Assembly (NCBI RefSeq): GCF_000717025.1 | Contig: NZ_JNXG01000005.1 | Span: 62,001-126,000, forward strand | DNA: 64,000 nt | Source of the DNA: Streptomyces atroolivaceus | Lineage (GTDB): Bacteria; Actinomycetota; Actinomycetes; Streptomycetales; Streptomycetaceae | Direction of reading: 5' to 3' | Part shown: one piece after another, positions 33,108 through 42,536 of the stretch | Layout: each line of letters opens with the position of its first letter | How positions within the stretch are numbered: the first letter of the stretch is position 1 | The notes under the pieces: generated by a model | Seen by the model: the letters and a program-made list of their open reading frames with translations, nothing else | What the model was told of the DNA's origin: nothing | The model's database searches: none | Translations under genes and position numbers: made by a program

Positions 33108-34239
33108 CCAGCCCGTGGGTAACGGGCCCATCCACATCACCCTGCAGACGGGACCCCGGCTGACCAGGCCCGTTCCGCCCGAGGTCACCGAGGCACTGCT
33201 GTCCGCCCAGATCACCGCCACCGCGGGTGAACGCAGCGGGTTCCAGATGGCGTTCGACCTCACCAAGCAGGGTGCGCTGTCCCGGCGGCTGCTGCCCGAG
33301 GGGTTCTTCGACCCCAAGACCCGGGTGATCCTCTCCGTGAGCGTGAAGGGCACGGCCTGGGTGCTGCTCGACGGACTGATCGTGCGCCAGGAGGTCGGCG
33401 CGAGCAATCAGCCGGGGCACTCCACCCTCACGGTGACCGGTGAGGACCTGACCCTCCTCATGGACCTGGAGGAGCGCACCGACCGGTACCCGAACCTGCG
33501 GCCCTCCGGGCGCGTCGCCCGCATCCTCGCCAAGTACGCGGACTACGGCATCGAGGCCCGTGTCTTCCAGGAGCAGATCGAGCAGCCGCCACGCGAACAG
33601 CTGAGGGTCGACTACCAGTCGGGCACCGACCTGAGTTACGTGAACGACCTGGCCCGGGCCAACGGATACACGTTCTACCTCGAGCCGGGACCCCGTCCCG
33701 GTCACTCCACCGCCGTCTGGGGCCCGGAGGCCCGCCTCGGGCAGCGGCAGCACGCGCTCAACGTGAACATGGACGTCAACTCGACCGTCGACCAGCTGAC
33801 GTTCGCGTACGACGGGACGGCCAGGGAGGAACCGCAGGCCCGGGTGCAGGACCCGGCCACCCGGGACAGCCGGCTGCTGCCGCAGCCCGACATCGGGCCG
33901 CTGCGCCCCCCGCTCGGACGCCGGGCCACCCCCGCACTCAAGCGGCGCACCTTGTCCGGCACGGCCAAGAAGGAGTCGGCGCAGGCGCAGGCGGAACTGC
34001 TGGCGCGGGCCGCGCTGTCCGCCGACGCCATCTCGGGGTCCGGGTCGCTGGACGTGAACCGGCACGGGTACATCCTGCGGCCGCGCGAGCTGGTCGGGGT
34101 CCGCGGGGCCGGGGTGACCTACGACGGCGACTACTTCGTCAAGTCCGTCACCCACACCCTCAGGCCCGGCTCGTACCAGCAGAACTTCACGCTCTCGCGC
34201 GAGGGCCTCATCGCCCGGAGCGACACCGTACGACCGTGA
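33100..34239 (+). CDS. Phage late control gpD-like hub protein
   Basis: A 379-residue protein of the gpD/VgrG N-terminal family. FDPKTRVILSVSVKG, WVLLDGLIVRQEV, STLTVTGEDLTLLMDLEE and the long YQSGTDLSYVNDLARANGYTFYLEPG region are standard gp27-like hub motifs. The C-terminal half carries RPRELVGVRGAGVTYDGDYFV and ends with LRPGSYQQNFTLSREGL, as in related hub proteins. In T6SS and Afp8 this part is fused to the spike. Here it is a separate chain. It should form the trimer on which the tube starts. Confidence 0.92.
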   Translation: MSDQPVGNGPIHITLQTGPRLTRPVPPEVTEALLSAQITATAGERSGFQMAFDLTKQGALSRRLLPEGFFDPKTRVILSVSVKGTAWVLLDGLIVRQEVGASNQPGHSTLTVTGEDLTLLMDLEERTDRYPNLRPSGRVARILAKYADYGIEARVFQEQIEQPPREQLRVDYQSGTDLSYVNDLARANGYTFYLEPGPRPGHSTAVWGPEARLGQRQHALNVNMDVNSTVDQLTFAYDGTAREEPQARVQDPATRDSRLLPQPDIGPLRPPLGRRATPALKRRTLSGTAKKESAQAQAELLARAALSADAISGSGSLDVNRHGYILRPRELVGVRGAGVTYDGDYFVKSVTHTLRPGSYQQNFTLSREGLIARSDTVRP

Positions 34240-34282
34240 CGGCCGCGACAGCGGGAGCGGAAACGAACCAGGAGAACTTCGC

Positions 34283-34813
34283 ATGGCTGCAGGACCGAAC
34301 AACCGGTTTCTCGGCAAGTTCCGAGGGCGGGTGGTGAGCAACGACGATCCGCTGAGGACCGGGCGGGTCACGGTCAAGGTGCCGGACGTCCTGGGCGACG
34401 AGACGTCCACCTGGGCCATGCCCTGCCTGCCGTTCACGGGGCCGCAGTCGGGGCAGTACGCCGTCCCCGCCGAAGGTGCGGGCGTGTGGGTGGAGTTCGA
34501 GCAGGGAGACGTCAGCTTCCCCATCTGGACCGGCTGTTGGTACGGCGACGCCTCCGAGCTCCCGCCCGACGCGCTGACCGGGGGACCTGCCCACCAGAAC
34601 GTGGTGATCCAGACCTCCGACCGGCACAAGTTCGTCATGGGTGACGTGCCGGACGGCGGCGACGGCATCCGTCTCCAGGCCGCGACCGGGGCGTACATCC
34701 AGGTGGACGAGAAGGGCGTGACGATCGGCGACGGCCAGGGCGCCTCGATCGTGCTGGCGGATGGCGAGGTCAACATCAACGACGGCCGGCTGATCGTGGC
34801 CAAGAAGCAGTGA
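34283..34813 (+). CDS. Baseplate assembly protein V-like spike
   Basis: A 176-residue protein. FLGKFRGRVVSNDDPLRTGRV, then WAMPCLPFTG, YAVPAEGAGVWVEFEQGD and PIWTGCWYGD make up the OB-fold of gpV/gp5 type. The remaining GIRLQAATGAYIQVDEKG, IVLADGEVNI repeats form the beta-prism of a short spike. It is the membrane-piercing needle, trimeric, fitting on the gpD hub. There is no lysozyme domain. A GAAGCAGT repeat runs across its stop codon. Confidence 0.92.
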   Translation: MAAGPNNRFLGKFRGRVVSNDDPLRTGRVTVKVPDVLGDETSTWAMPCLPFTGPQSGQYAVPAEGAGVWVEFEQGDVSFPIWTGCWYGDASELPPDALTGGPAHQNVVIQTSDRHKFVMGDVPDGGDGIRLQAATGAYIQVDEKGVTIGDGQGASIVLADGEVNINDGRLIVAKKQ

Positions 34814-34827
34814 AGCAGTGAAGCAGT
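34804..34827 (+). repeat. 8-bp tandem repeat across a stop codon
   Basis: Three copies of GAAGCAGT plus a partial fourth (GAAGCAT) span the TGA stop of the spike gene. Copy-number change would not alter the protein because the first stop is kept, so an effect could only be on spacing to the next gene. Confidence 0.8.
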
Positions 34828-34873
34828 GAAGCATCAGGCAGCAGGGCAGTAACAGACAACGGGGAGAGAAGAC

Positions 34874-35215
34874 TTGTCCACCAGCTCAGGGACCATCGTC
34901 AGCGCCGCAGCGACCCTCCACTGCCCGCACGGCGGCCGGGCCTCCGCCGCGTCCGCGCACGCGGCCGTGCGCATGGACGGGCTGCCCGTGCACACCGCCT
35001 CCGACAGCTTCCTGGTGACCGGGTGCCCGCACACCGTCGACGGGGTGCCGCATCCGTGCACCACCGTCCGGTGGAGCCCGCAGCCGGACGGCGTGAGAGT
35101 CGACGGCGTACCCGTCCTGTTGCACACGAGTGCGGCGCAGTGCTTCAGCGCGGCGCTCGTGCCGCAGGGGCCGCTCCTCGTAACCGCCGCCCGCCAGGGG
35201 GCGACATGCCGATGA
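34874..35215 (+). CDS. PAAR-like tip protein with TTG start
   Basis: A 113-residue protein with a TTG start after GGGGAGAGAAGAC. Residues C17, H19, C51, H53 and further Cys/His positions (C-P-H-G-G, GCPHTVDGVPHPC) give a metal-binding pattern like that of PAAR or DUF4150 tips, which sharpen the spike. The position between spike and gp25 is the place of Afp10 in known loci. The classical PAAR sequence repeats are weak, so this is a family-by-context call. Confidence 0.6.
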   Translation: MSTSSGTIVSAAATLHCPHGGRASAASAHAAVRMDGLPVHTASDSFLVTGCPHTVDGVPHPCTTVRWSPQPDGVRVDGVPVLLHTSAAQCFSAALVPQGPLLVTAARQGATCR

Positions 35216-35589
35216 GGACCGTACGCAGCGACATCGCGTTCCCGTTCCGCGGCGACCGGCGCGGGCGGACGGCGCATGCCCGGTACGACGAGCATGTGCG
35301 GGACCTGGTCGAGCAGTTGCTGTTCACCAGCCCCGGTGAACGGCTGATGCGCCCCGACTTCGGCTGCGGGCTGCTGGATCTGGTGTTCACACCGAACAGC
35401 CCCGAGCTGGCTTCGGCGCTGGAGCTGTCCGTGCAGGCCTCGCTGCAGCGCTGGCTGGGTGAGCTGATCGATGTGGAAGCCCTGGACGTGGTGAGCGAGG
35501 AGAACGTGGTCCGGGTGCATCTCAGCTACGTGGTGCGCTCCACCGGGACCCGGCGTGACGACGTGTTCGAAGGGAGCGGGCCCGCATGA
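35206..35589 (+). CDS. GPW/gp25 family baseplate wedge protein
   Basis: A 127-residue protein overlapping the PAAR-like gene. SDIAFPFRGDRRGRTA, LVEQLLFTSPGERLMRPDFGCGLLDLVFTPN and ASLQRWLGELIDVEAL are classical gp25 motifs. gp25 (Afp9, TssE) starts sheath polymerisation on the baseplate. It has the EPR-type segment as ERLMRPDFG. The ATGA overlap with the first J protein suggests translational coupling. Confidence 0.93.
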   Translation: MPMRTVRSDIAFPFRGDRRGRTAHARYDEHVRDLVEQLLFTSPGERLMRPDFGCGLLDLVFTPNSPELASALELSVQASLQRWLGELIDVEALDVVSEENVVRVHLSYVVRSTGTRRDDVFEGSGPA

Positions 35590-38500
35590 GCGGCACGGGC
35601 AGGGAAGTGGTCTGCCGGACGGACGGCAGGCGCGGCAAGGTACGCGCGGCGCGGCTCCACGGCGTGGACGCGGTCGACGCCGGGGACGACGGGGTGACGC
35701 TGACCGTCACCTTCCTGGGCAAGGCACCGCACGGACTGTGCGCGGAGAACATCCGCATCGACGGCGGGCGCCGCGTCACGCACATCGAGGCGGTCGAGGT
35801 GACCGTGGAGCGGGAGGAGGACCCGGAACTCGACGACCGGCTGCTCGTGACGCTCGACCGCACCGGGGACACCTCGCGCTACCGGCTGTCGGTGGTGGAG
35901 GCCGATCCGTACGGGCGGCCGGGCACGGAGCCCTACCCCGGCTTCGACCAGCGGTACTTCCGAGCGGAGTTCGAGTTCCGGCCGGACTGCCCCGCGCCCT
36001 TCGACTGCGTGGACGGCACGGCGGGCCGCGACCCCGGGCCCCGGGCCGAGCCACCCGTCATCGACTACACGGCGCGCGACTTCGACTCGGTTCGCCGGCT
36101 CATCCTGGACCGGCTCGCACTGACCACCCCCGACTGGGTGGAGCGCAACCCCGCCGACCTCGGTGTCACGCTCGTCGAACTCCTGGCGTACACGGCCGAC
36201 CGGATCAGCTACCAGCAGGACGCGGTGGCGACGGAGGCGTACCTCGACACCGCCCGCAGGCGGGTGTCGGTACGCCGTCACGTACGGCTGATCGACTACC
36301 CGATGCATGACGGGTGCAATGCCAGGGCCCTGGTCACCGTCGAGGTGACGAAGCGGCTGACGCTGCTGCCCGGCACCTTCCGCTTCGCCGCCGTCGACGT
36401 CCGCACGCCGGGTCCGCGCGACCGGCCCGCGGCCGGGACCGTCGTCGAGGACCGCGAGCTGGCGGTGTGGGCCGAGCGCGGTGCGGTGGAGGTGTTCGAG
36501 CCGGTGGTGGACTCCGAGCCGGCCGAACTGCGGCCGGCGCACAACACCATCCGCTTCTGGACCTGGGGCGACGAGGTGTGCGCCCTGCCCAGGGGAGCGG
36601 TGTCCGCGACACTGAGGGACGGGTGGACCGACAGGAAACGCACGACGCGGACGCTGGCCCTGTCGCCCGGTGACCTGCTGGTGTTCGAGGAGGTGCGCGG
36701 GCGGCGTTCGGGTACGCCGGGCGACGCGGACCCCGCGCACCGGCAGGCGGTTCGGCTGACGTCGGTCACCCCGGGGGTGGACGAGCTGGCCGGCCAGCCG
36801 GTGCTGGAGGTCACCTGGGCCCGCGAGGACGCGCTCGCCTTCCCCCTGTGCCTCTCGACGCGCGGCGGCCCGGACTGCGCACCGGTGGAGGACGTCACCG
36901 TCGCCCGGGGCAACGTGGTCCTCGTCGATCACGGCAGGTCGCTGACGTTCGGCGGTGCTCTGCCGGAGACGGTGACCGTGCCTCCGGAGCCCGCCGTCCC
37001 CGGCTCCTGCGAGCCGTCCGGTTCCGGCTGCGGGGAGGCCGGCGCGGGCAACGCACCGGCCCGGCTCCTGGGCGAACGCCTGGAACAGACGCGGCGCGGA
37101 CGGCTGCTCACCCCGGCGCAGGTGAGGGAGCTGTCGGAGCGGGTGGGAGACGATGAGGTGACGCGTGCCGGCATCGGCCTGGAGCTCGCGGGGCGGCGGC
37201 GCGAGAAGGTCGTACCGGGTACGGCCTACGAGCAGGCCGAGGCGCTGGCGACGCTCCTCGCGCAGGTCACCTACCCGGGCATCAGGCCCCGGTTCCGGCC
37301 GGTGCTCCAGCGCTCACCCGTCGTCCAGGCGGCGCCCTTCCCCCTGCCGGAGCACGTCTCGGCCGGGCAGGCGGACCGGCTGGCCGCCGTGCCCGGGCGG
37401 GTCCGGGAGCGACTGGTGGAGCTGTGGCGCAGCGCCCGCGACCGCGACGGGCTGGGCGAGGCGGAGATCGACGAGCTGACCGTGCTCTTCGGACTGCGGA
37501 TACTGGAACACCTGGAGCTGCACCTCCACCCCGTACGCGCGCTACGGGAACTGCTGCACCGCAGCGACCGGTTGCTGGCACCGAAGCTCCGCAGGCTCCA
37601 GGTGCTCACCGCACGTGCCCGGGCGGGCGCGGTGCTCGACGCCGGCATCGCCTGGGAGATCGCGCAGACCTGGGGCCCCGGCCACGCGGCCGGACTGCAT
37701 CCGGGCGAGCCGGTGCTGCGGGGTCCCGCCGCAGCCCTCGTCCAGGATCCGCGGGCCGCGCTGCCGGCGGTGAGGGCCGTGGACGGCGACGAGGAGTGGA
37801 CCGCGCGGCGGGATCTGCTCGCCGCCGGTCACCGGGACCGGTATTTCGTCGGTGAGCTGGAGGACGACGGCCGTATCGCGCTGCGGTTCGGCGACGGGCG
37901 GCACGGTGCCCAACCCCGGCCCGGTGCCCGGCTGGAGCTGCACTACCGGCTCGGCGGCGGCACGGCGGGCAACGTCGGCGCGGAGGCCGTCAACCACCTG
38001 GTGCTGCACCGCGACCCGGGGGCCGAGGACGCCGGGGAGCCGCTGCCGGTCGCCGGGGTACGCAATCCGCTGCCGGCGGCCGGCGGAACGGACCCCGAAC
38101 CCCTCGAACAGGTCAGGCAGCTGGCCCCGCTCGACCTGAGGCGCACCGCGCGGCGCGCGGTGACCGCCGAGGACTACGCGGCGCTGGCCTCCGCCCTGCC
38201 GGGGGTGCAGCGGGCGGCGGCGGAGATCCGCTGGACGGGGAGTGTGCAGGAGGCCCATGTCGCCGTCGACGTACTGGGGGCCGGGGACCCGGAGCCCGCG
38301 CTGCTCGACTCGGTGGCGTACGCACTGGAGCGCTACCGGCGCATCGGCCACGACCTGGTCGTCGGCCCCGCGAGCAACGTACCGCTGGACATCGCCCTGT
38401 CGGTGTGTGCGGCACCCGGCCATCAGCACGGGCAGATCCTGGCCGAGCTGTACCGGCTGCTGGGCAGCGGTCGGCTGCGCGACGGTCGGCTCGGCTTCTT

Positions 38501-38756
38501 CCATCCCGACGCCCTCGTCTTCGGGGAACCGGTGCGGCTCAGCCGGCTGGTGGCCACCGCGGCCGCTGTGCAGGGGGTGGAGAGCGTGAGGGTGACCCGG
38601 CTCCGCCGGCTGTTCGACGGTGGCGACGCGGACGGCACCGCCCTGGAGACGGGCGTGCTGCGGCTCGGCGCGCTGGAGGTCGCACGCTGCGACAACGACC
38701 CCGACCGCCCCGACAACGGGCGGCTGACCATCGAACTCGCCGGAGGTACCCGATGA
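35586..38756 (+). CDS. Baseplate J-like wedge protein 1 (Afp11-type)
   Basis: A 1056-residue protein. An N-terminal beta-rich domain is followed by PPVIDYTARDFDSVRRLILDR, LVELLAYTADRISYQQDAVATEAYL, the conserved core of large gpJ/gp6-like baseplate proteins. Later segments have RFGDGRHGAQP, LHYRLGGGTAGNVGAEAVN, APLDLRRTARRAVTAEDYAALA and VAYALERYRRIGHDLVV. Such proteins form the hexagonal wedge ring of the baseplate. The protein is larger than phage gpJ owing to a cysteine-containing Pro/Gly-rich insertion near residues 460-490 and a helical insertion in the middle. Confidence 0.9.
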   Translation: MSGTGREVVCRTDGRRGKVRAARLHGVDAVDAGDDGVTLTVTFLGKAPHGLCAENIRIDGGRRVTHIEAVEVTVEREEDPELDDRLLVTLDRTGDTSRYRLSVVEADPYGRPGTEPYPGFDQRYFRAEFEFRPDCPAPFDCVDGTAGRDPGPRAEPPVIDYTARDFDSVRRLILDRLALTTPDWVERNPADLGVTLVELLAYTADRISYQQDAVATEAYLDTARRRVSVRRHVRLIDYPMHDGCNARALVTVEVTKRLTLLPGTFRFAAVDVRTPGPRDRPAAGTVVEDRELAVWAERGAVEVFEPVVDSEPAELRPAHNTIRFWTWGDEVCALPRGAVSATLRDGWTDRKRTTRTLALSPGDLLVFEEVRGRRSGTPGDADPAHRQAVRLTSVTPGVDELAGQPVLEVTWAREDALAFPLCLSTRGGPDCAPVEDVTVARGNVVLVDHGRSLTFGGALPETVTVPPEPAVPGSCEPSGSGCGEAGAGNAPARLLGERLEQTRRGRLLTPAQVRELSERVGDDEVTRAGIGLELAGRRREKVVPGTAYEQAEALATLLAQVTYPGIRPRFRPVLQRSPVVQAAPFPLPEHVSAGQADRLAAVPGRVRERLVELWRSARDRDGLGEAEIDELTVLFGLRILEHLELHLHPVRALRELLHRSDRLLAPKLRRLQVLTARARAGAVLDAGIAWEIAQTWGPGHAAGLHPGEPVLRGPAAALVQDPRAALPAVRAVDGDEEWTARRDLLAAGHRDRYFVGELEDDGRIALRFGDGRHGAQPRPGARLELHYRLGGGTAGNVGAEAVNHLVLHRDPGAEDAGEPLPVAGVRNPLPAAGGTDPEPLEQVRQLAPLDLRRTARRAVTAEDYAALASALPGVQRAAAEIRWTGSVQEAHVAVDVLGAGDPEPALLDSVAYALERYRRIGHDLVVGPASNVPLDIALSVCAAPGHQHGQILAELYRLLGSGRLRDGRLGFFHPDALVFGEPVRLSRLVATAAAVQGVESVRVTRLRRLFDGGDADGTALETGVLRLGALEVARCDNDPDRPDNGRLTIELAGGTR

Positions 38757-41700
38757 GCGGCGCGGGCGGCTGCGGCTGCGGCTGCGGTGGACACGACGAA
38801 CGCCGGGCCCCCGAGGCCCTGTACAACCCGCCGGGGCGCACCGCTCTCGACCACCGGGCCGGGGACCACGGATCGTTCCTGGCCGCCATGGTGGACCGGC
38901 TCGCCTCCCCGGCCTATCCGGCGCTGCGTGGGCTGACGGTCCGCACCCCGGACGATCCGGCGGTCGGACTGCTTGACTCCTGGGCCGTCGTCGGTGACCT
39001 GCTGACGTTCCACTCCGAGCGGATCATGGACGAGGCGTACCTGCGCACCGCGAACGAGCACCGCTCGCTGGCGCTGCTCGGGCGCCTGGTGGGGCACCGG
39101 CCGAGGCCGGGCGTCGCCGCCGGCACACATCTCGCGTACACCCTGGACAGGGACCCGCGGGGCGTGGACGTGGAGGTGGTCGTCCCGCGCGGGGCGCGCA
39201 GCAACAGCGTTCCGCTCACTTCCGAGGAGGAGTCGCAGGTCTTCGAGACGGACGCCGATCTCGCCGCCCGCGCCTCGTGGAACGAACTGCCGGTGCGCCG
39301 CCGCAGGCCCGCGCTGCTGACCGAGCGGGATCTGACCCGGCGCTCCGAGATCCAGGTGTCGGGCACCACGACCGGTCTGCACGCCGGCGACCGGCTGCTG
39401 TTCGTCCTCAGGGGACGAGGCGGTGACGGCGACCCGGGACAGCGGCTGCTGCGCACCGTGGCCCGGCTGGGTGTCGACCGGGAGGAGGACGTGACCGCGA
39501 TCGGTCTCCAGCAGTCCGCCCCGCCGTCGCTCGGTGAACTGGTGGAGCTGCTGCGCGAGTGGATCACCGAGGACGAACGGGCGGTCGAGGACGGCGAACC
39601 CACGCCGGACAACCCCAATCCGCGTCCGGTCAGCAGGTTCATCGCCGATTTCGACGCACACGTGCTCGCCCCCCTGCGGGCCGGTCTGGACTCCGTCACC
39701 TCACCGGCCGCCCTCGTGGCACGGCTGACGGAGCCGCACGAGCGGCTGGCCGAGGCCCAGGCCGTCGCCCGTGAGCACGCCGATGTCGCCGCCTGGTTCG
39801 AGCAGTTGGAGGCGATGGTCGGCGAAATGATCGCCCAGGCGGCCGAGCTGGAGCCCTCCCGGCCGGCGCCCGCGACGCCGCGCGCCGCCACGCCGGCGTC
39901 CGGGGCGCTGCAGGCGCTCGGCGCGGTGCTCCCCGCGTTGCGCGGCGGGGGCGTAGGGCCCTCCCGGAGCGGGCCCGGGCCGGCGCAGGCCCGTGCGCCG
40001 CTGCCGGCTCCGGGAACCGACCTGGGCGCACGGCTGCTGGCGGCGCTCGACCCCCGGATCGCCGACGGGCTGTACCCGGCGTGGCGGCGGTCCGCCCCGA
40101 CCGCACCACCGCTCCTGCACGAGGTGCAGGCGATGCGGGTGACAGCAGCCCCGTTCGGGGCGATGGCCCCCCTGAGGCCGGTGCAGGACGAGCGGGGGCG
40201 GGTGATCAGACAGGCGGACTGGCCGTTGAGCGGCTCGGCCCTGACGACGATGCGGGTGGTGTTCGACACTGCGGGCAAGGTTCCGGTGCGTGCCGAGTTC
40301 CAGCACACCGAGACGGGTTCGTCCGTCCAGCACGCGGAGAACCTGCCGTCGGAGGCGACGTTCGATCTGGGGCCCGGCCGGGTCGCGGTGATGACCCGGA
40401 CCGCTCAGGACCACGATCTGAGCTGGCTGAACAGGCGCCCCGCCGACTCGCAGGAGCCGGGCGTCACCGCCCAGTTCCTCGACGGCCTGCCCGAGCGGAC
40501 GCTGTTCGTGTCACGGCCCGCGGACGACGGCCGCGTCCACGTCGCCGTGCACAACGGTGAGCCGAGGAGCTGGCGCCTCGCGCCCGGTGACCACCGGCAG
40601 CTCAGGCACGAGGGCTACGAGCTGACCGTCCGTTACACGGTCGGCAGCGAACCCGCGAACGTGGTGATCGGCGTCGCCACGGTGCCGGAGCCCGCGAACC
40701 GTCACGTGATCGCCCTGGACTCCGTGCAGGACTCGGTCACCGCCGGCAGCTGGGTCGTGATCGAGCGCCCCCGCAAGGGCGCCGCGGGCCCGGACGGCAT
40801 CCCGGGAGATCCGGCGCTCAGGTCCGTCACCACCAGGGTCACCTCCCTGCGCACCGCCGTGTACACCGACTTCGGCATCACCGGCCGCGGCACGGAGCTG
40901 ACCCTGGCCGACCCCTGGCTCGACGAGCACGACGTGCTGCTCTCCACCATCCGTGACGCCGTCGTGCATGCGGGCGGGCAGGCGCTGCGCCTCGCCGACG
41001 AGCCGCTCGGCGAGGACGTGCACGGCAACGAACTGGAACTGGCCGAGCTGTACGACGGGCTGCGCCCGGGACGGCAGCTGATCGTCTCGGGGGAGCGCAC
41101 CGACGTCCCCGCCGCGCCGGCCACCGAGCTGGTGACGATCGCGGGCGTCGAGCAGGTGCTCGACCCCCTGCTGCCCGGCGACCACGTGCACACGAGGCTC
41201 ACCCTGACGACCGGCCTGGCCCACCGCTACCGGCGCTCCACCGTACGCGTACGCGGCAACGTGGTGGCGGCCAGTCACGGCGAGAGCAGGGAGGAACCGG
41301 TCGGCAGCGGGAACGCGGACCTCGCCAACCAGACGTTCGCGCTCTGGCAGGCGCCGCTGACCTGGATGCCCGCCGACAACCCGCTGGGCGCGGCCCCGGT
41401 CCTCGACATACGGGTCGACGGGCTGCTCTGGCACAGGGTGGACAGCCTCGCCGGCCGTGGCCCGCGCGAGCGGGTCTACGTCTGCGGTGCGGCGGGCGGC
41501 CGGACGACGGTGACCTTCGGCGACGGGGTGCACGGCGCCCGGCTGCCCACCGGCCACGAGAACGTCCGGGCCCGCTACCGCTTCGGCACAGGCAGGGCCG
41601 CCAACGTCCGGGCCGACCGCGTCACCCAGGCGGTCACCCGGCCGCTGGGCGTCACCGGGGTCACCAACCCCCGGCCCGCGACGGGCGGCGCGGACGCGGA

Positions 41701-42514
41701 CGGTCCCGGCCGGACCCGGTCCGCGATCCCGCTCGCCGTGTCCGCCCTCGACCGGCTGGTGTCGGTCGCCGACTACGAGGACTTCGCCCGCTCCCGGGCC
41801 GGGATCGGGCAGGCGGCGGCGCGCGAGATCTTCGACGGCAGGCGCCGGCTGGTGCACGTCACCGTCGCAGGGGTCCAGGACATTCCGATCGCCGGGGACT
41901 CCGACGTGCTCACCGCGCTGCGCTCCTCACTCGCCCGGTACGGCGACTCCCGGCTGCCGGTACGGGTGCAGACGCGCGACCTGGTGCTGCTCCTCCTCGC
42001 CGCGAGGGTGAAGGTGGCCCGGGACCACAGCTGGCAGGCCGTCGAACCGAGACTGCGCCAGGCCCTGCTGACCCGTTTCGGCAGCTCCCGGCGTCAGCTG
42101 GGCAGCCCCGCCCACCTGTCGGACGTCCTGGCGGCGGCCCACTCCGTGCCAGGGGTCGACCACGTGGACGTGGACGTCTTCGGCGGAGTGCCGGCGTCTC
42201 TCACCCCGGACGGTCTGCCCGACCTCGCGGACGCGCTCGCCGAGCCACGGACCACGGTCCCGGCACGGCTCGCCGCCTACGACGAGGACGTGCACCGGGT
42301 GACCGCGCCGGAGGGCGAGACGCTCACCTCGGTCGCCGCCCGGTACGGCATCGCGCTCGCCGAACTCCTGCGCCTCAACCCGGACATCACCGACACCAGG
42401 CGTCTGGCGAAGGGCCGGGCGGTGTGCGTCTTCCGCGGGATCCGGCCCGCCCAGCTGGTCCTGCTGTCACCTGATGTCCCGGACACGCTGACTCTCACGG
42501 AGGTCACCGCATGA
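38753..42514 (+). CDS. Baseplate J-like wedge protein 2 with C-terminal LysM
   Basis: A 1253-residue protein starting at an ATGA overlap. The first 15 residues carry C-G-C-G-C-G-G-H, a likely metal-binding cluster. SPAYPALRGLTVRTPDD, LLDSWAVVGDLLTFHSERIMDEAYL and later VTFGDGVHGARLPTGHENVRARYR, GTGRAANVRADRV and LDRLVSVADYEDFARSRAGIGQA match the second gpJ-like protein of eCIS loci (Afp12). Residues 1187-1230 form a LysM domain (GETLTSVAARYGIALAELLRL). It should pair with the first J protein in the wedge. A Pro/Ala-rich linker sits near residues 365-425. Confidence 0.9.
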   Translation: MSGAGGCGCGCGGHDERRAPEALYNPPGRTALDHRAGDHGSFLAAMVDRLASPAYPALRGLTVRTPDDPAVGLLDSWAVVGDLLTFHSERIMDEAYLRTANEHRSLALLGRLVGHRPRPGVAAGTHLAYTLDRDPRGVDVEVVVPRGARSNSVPLTSEEESQVFETDADLAARASWNELPVRRRRPALLTERDLTRRSEIQVSGTTTGLHAGDRLLFVLRGRGGDGDPGQRLLRTVARLGVDREEDVTAIGLQQSAPPSLGELVELLREWITEDERAVEDGEPTPDNPNPRPVSRFIADFDAHVLAPLRAGLDSVTSPAALVARLTEPHERLAEAQAVAREHADVAAWFEQLEAMVGEMIAQAAELEPSRPAPATPRAATPASGALQALGAVLPALRGGGVGPSRSGPGPAQARAPLPAPGTDLGARLLAALDPRIADGLYPAWRRSAPTAPPLLHEVQAMRVTAAPFGAMAPLRPVQDERGRVIRQADWPLSGSALTTMRVVFDTAGKVPVRAEFQHTETGSSVQHAENLPSEATFDLGPGRVAVMTRTAQDHDLSWLNRRPADSQEPGVTAQFLDGLPERTLFVSRPADDGRVHVAVHNGEPRSWRLAPGDHRQLRHEGYELTVRYTVGSEPANVVIGVATVPEPANRHVIALDSVQDSVTAGSWVVIERPRKGAAGPDGIPGDPALRSVTTRVTSLRTAVYTDFGITGRGTELTLADPWLDEHDVLLSTIRDAVVHAGGQALRLADEPLGEDVHGNELELAELYDGLRPGRQLIVSGERTDVPAAPATELVTIAGVEQVLDPLLPGDHVHTRLTLTTGLAHRYRRSTVRVRGNVVAASHGESREEPVGSGNADLANQTFALWQAPLTWMPADNPLGAAPVLDIRVDGLLWHRVDSLAGRGPRERVYVCGAAGGRTTVTFGDGVHGARLPTGHENVRARYRFGTGRAANVRADRVTQAVTRPLGVTGVTNPRPATGGADADGPGRTRSAIPLAVSALDRLVSVADYEDFARSRAGIGQAAAREIFDGRRRLVHVTVAGVQDIPIAGDSDVLTALRSSLARYGDSRLPVRVQTRDLVLLLLAARVKVARDHSWQAVEPRLRQALLTRFGSSRRQLGSPAHLSDVLAAAHSVPGVDHVDVDVFGGVPASLTPDGLPDLADALAEPRTTVPARLAAYDEDVHRVTAPEGETLTSVAARYGIALAELLRLNPDITDTRRLAKGRAVCVFRGIRPAQLVLLSPDVPDTLTLTEVTA

Positions 42515-42536
42515 ACACCCAGGAAGGGAGCGTCGC

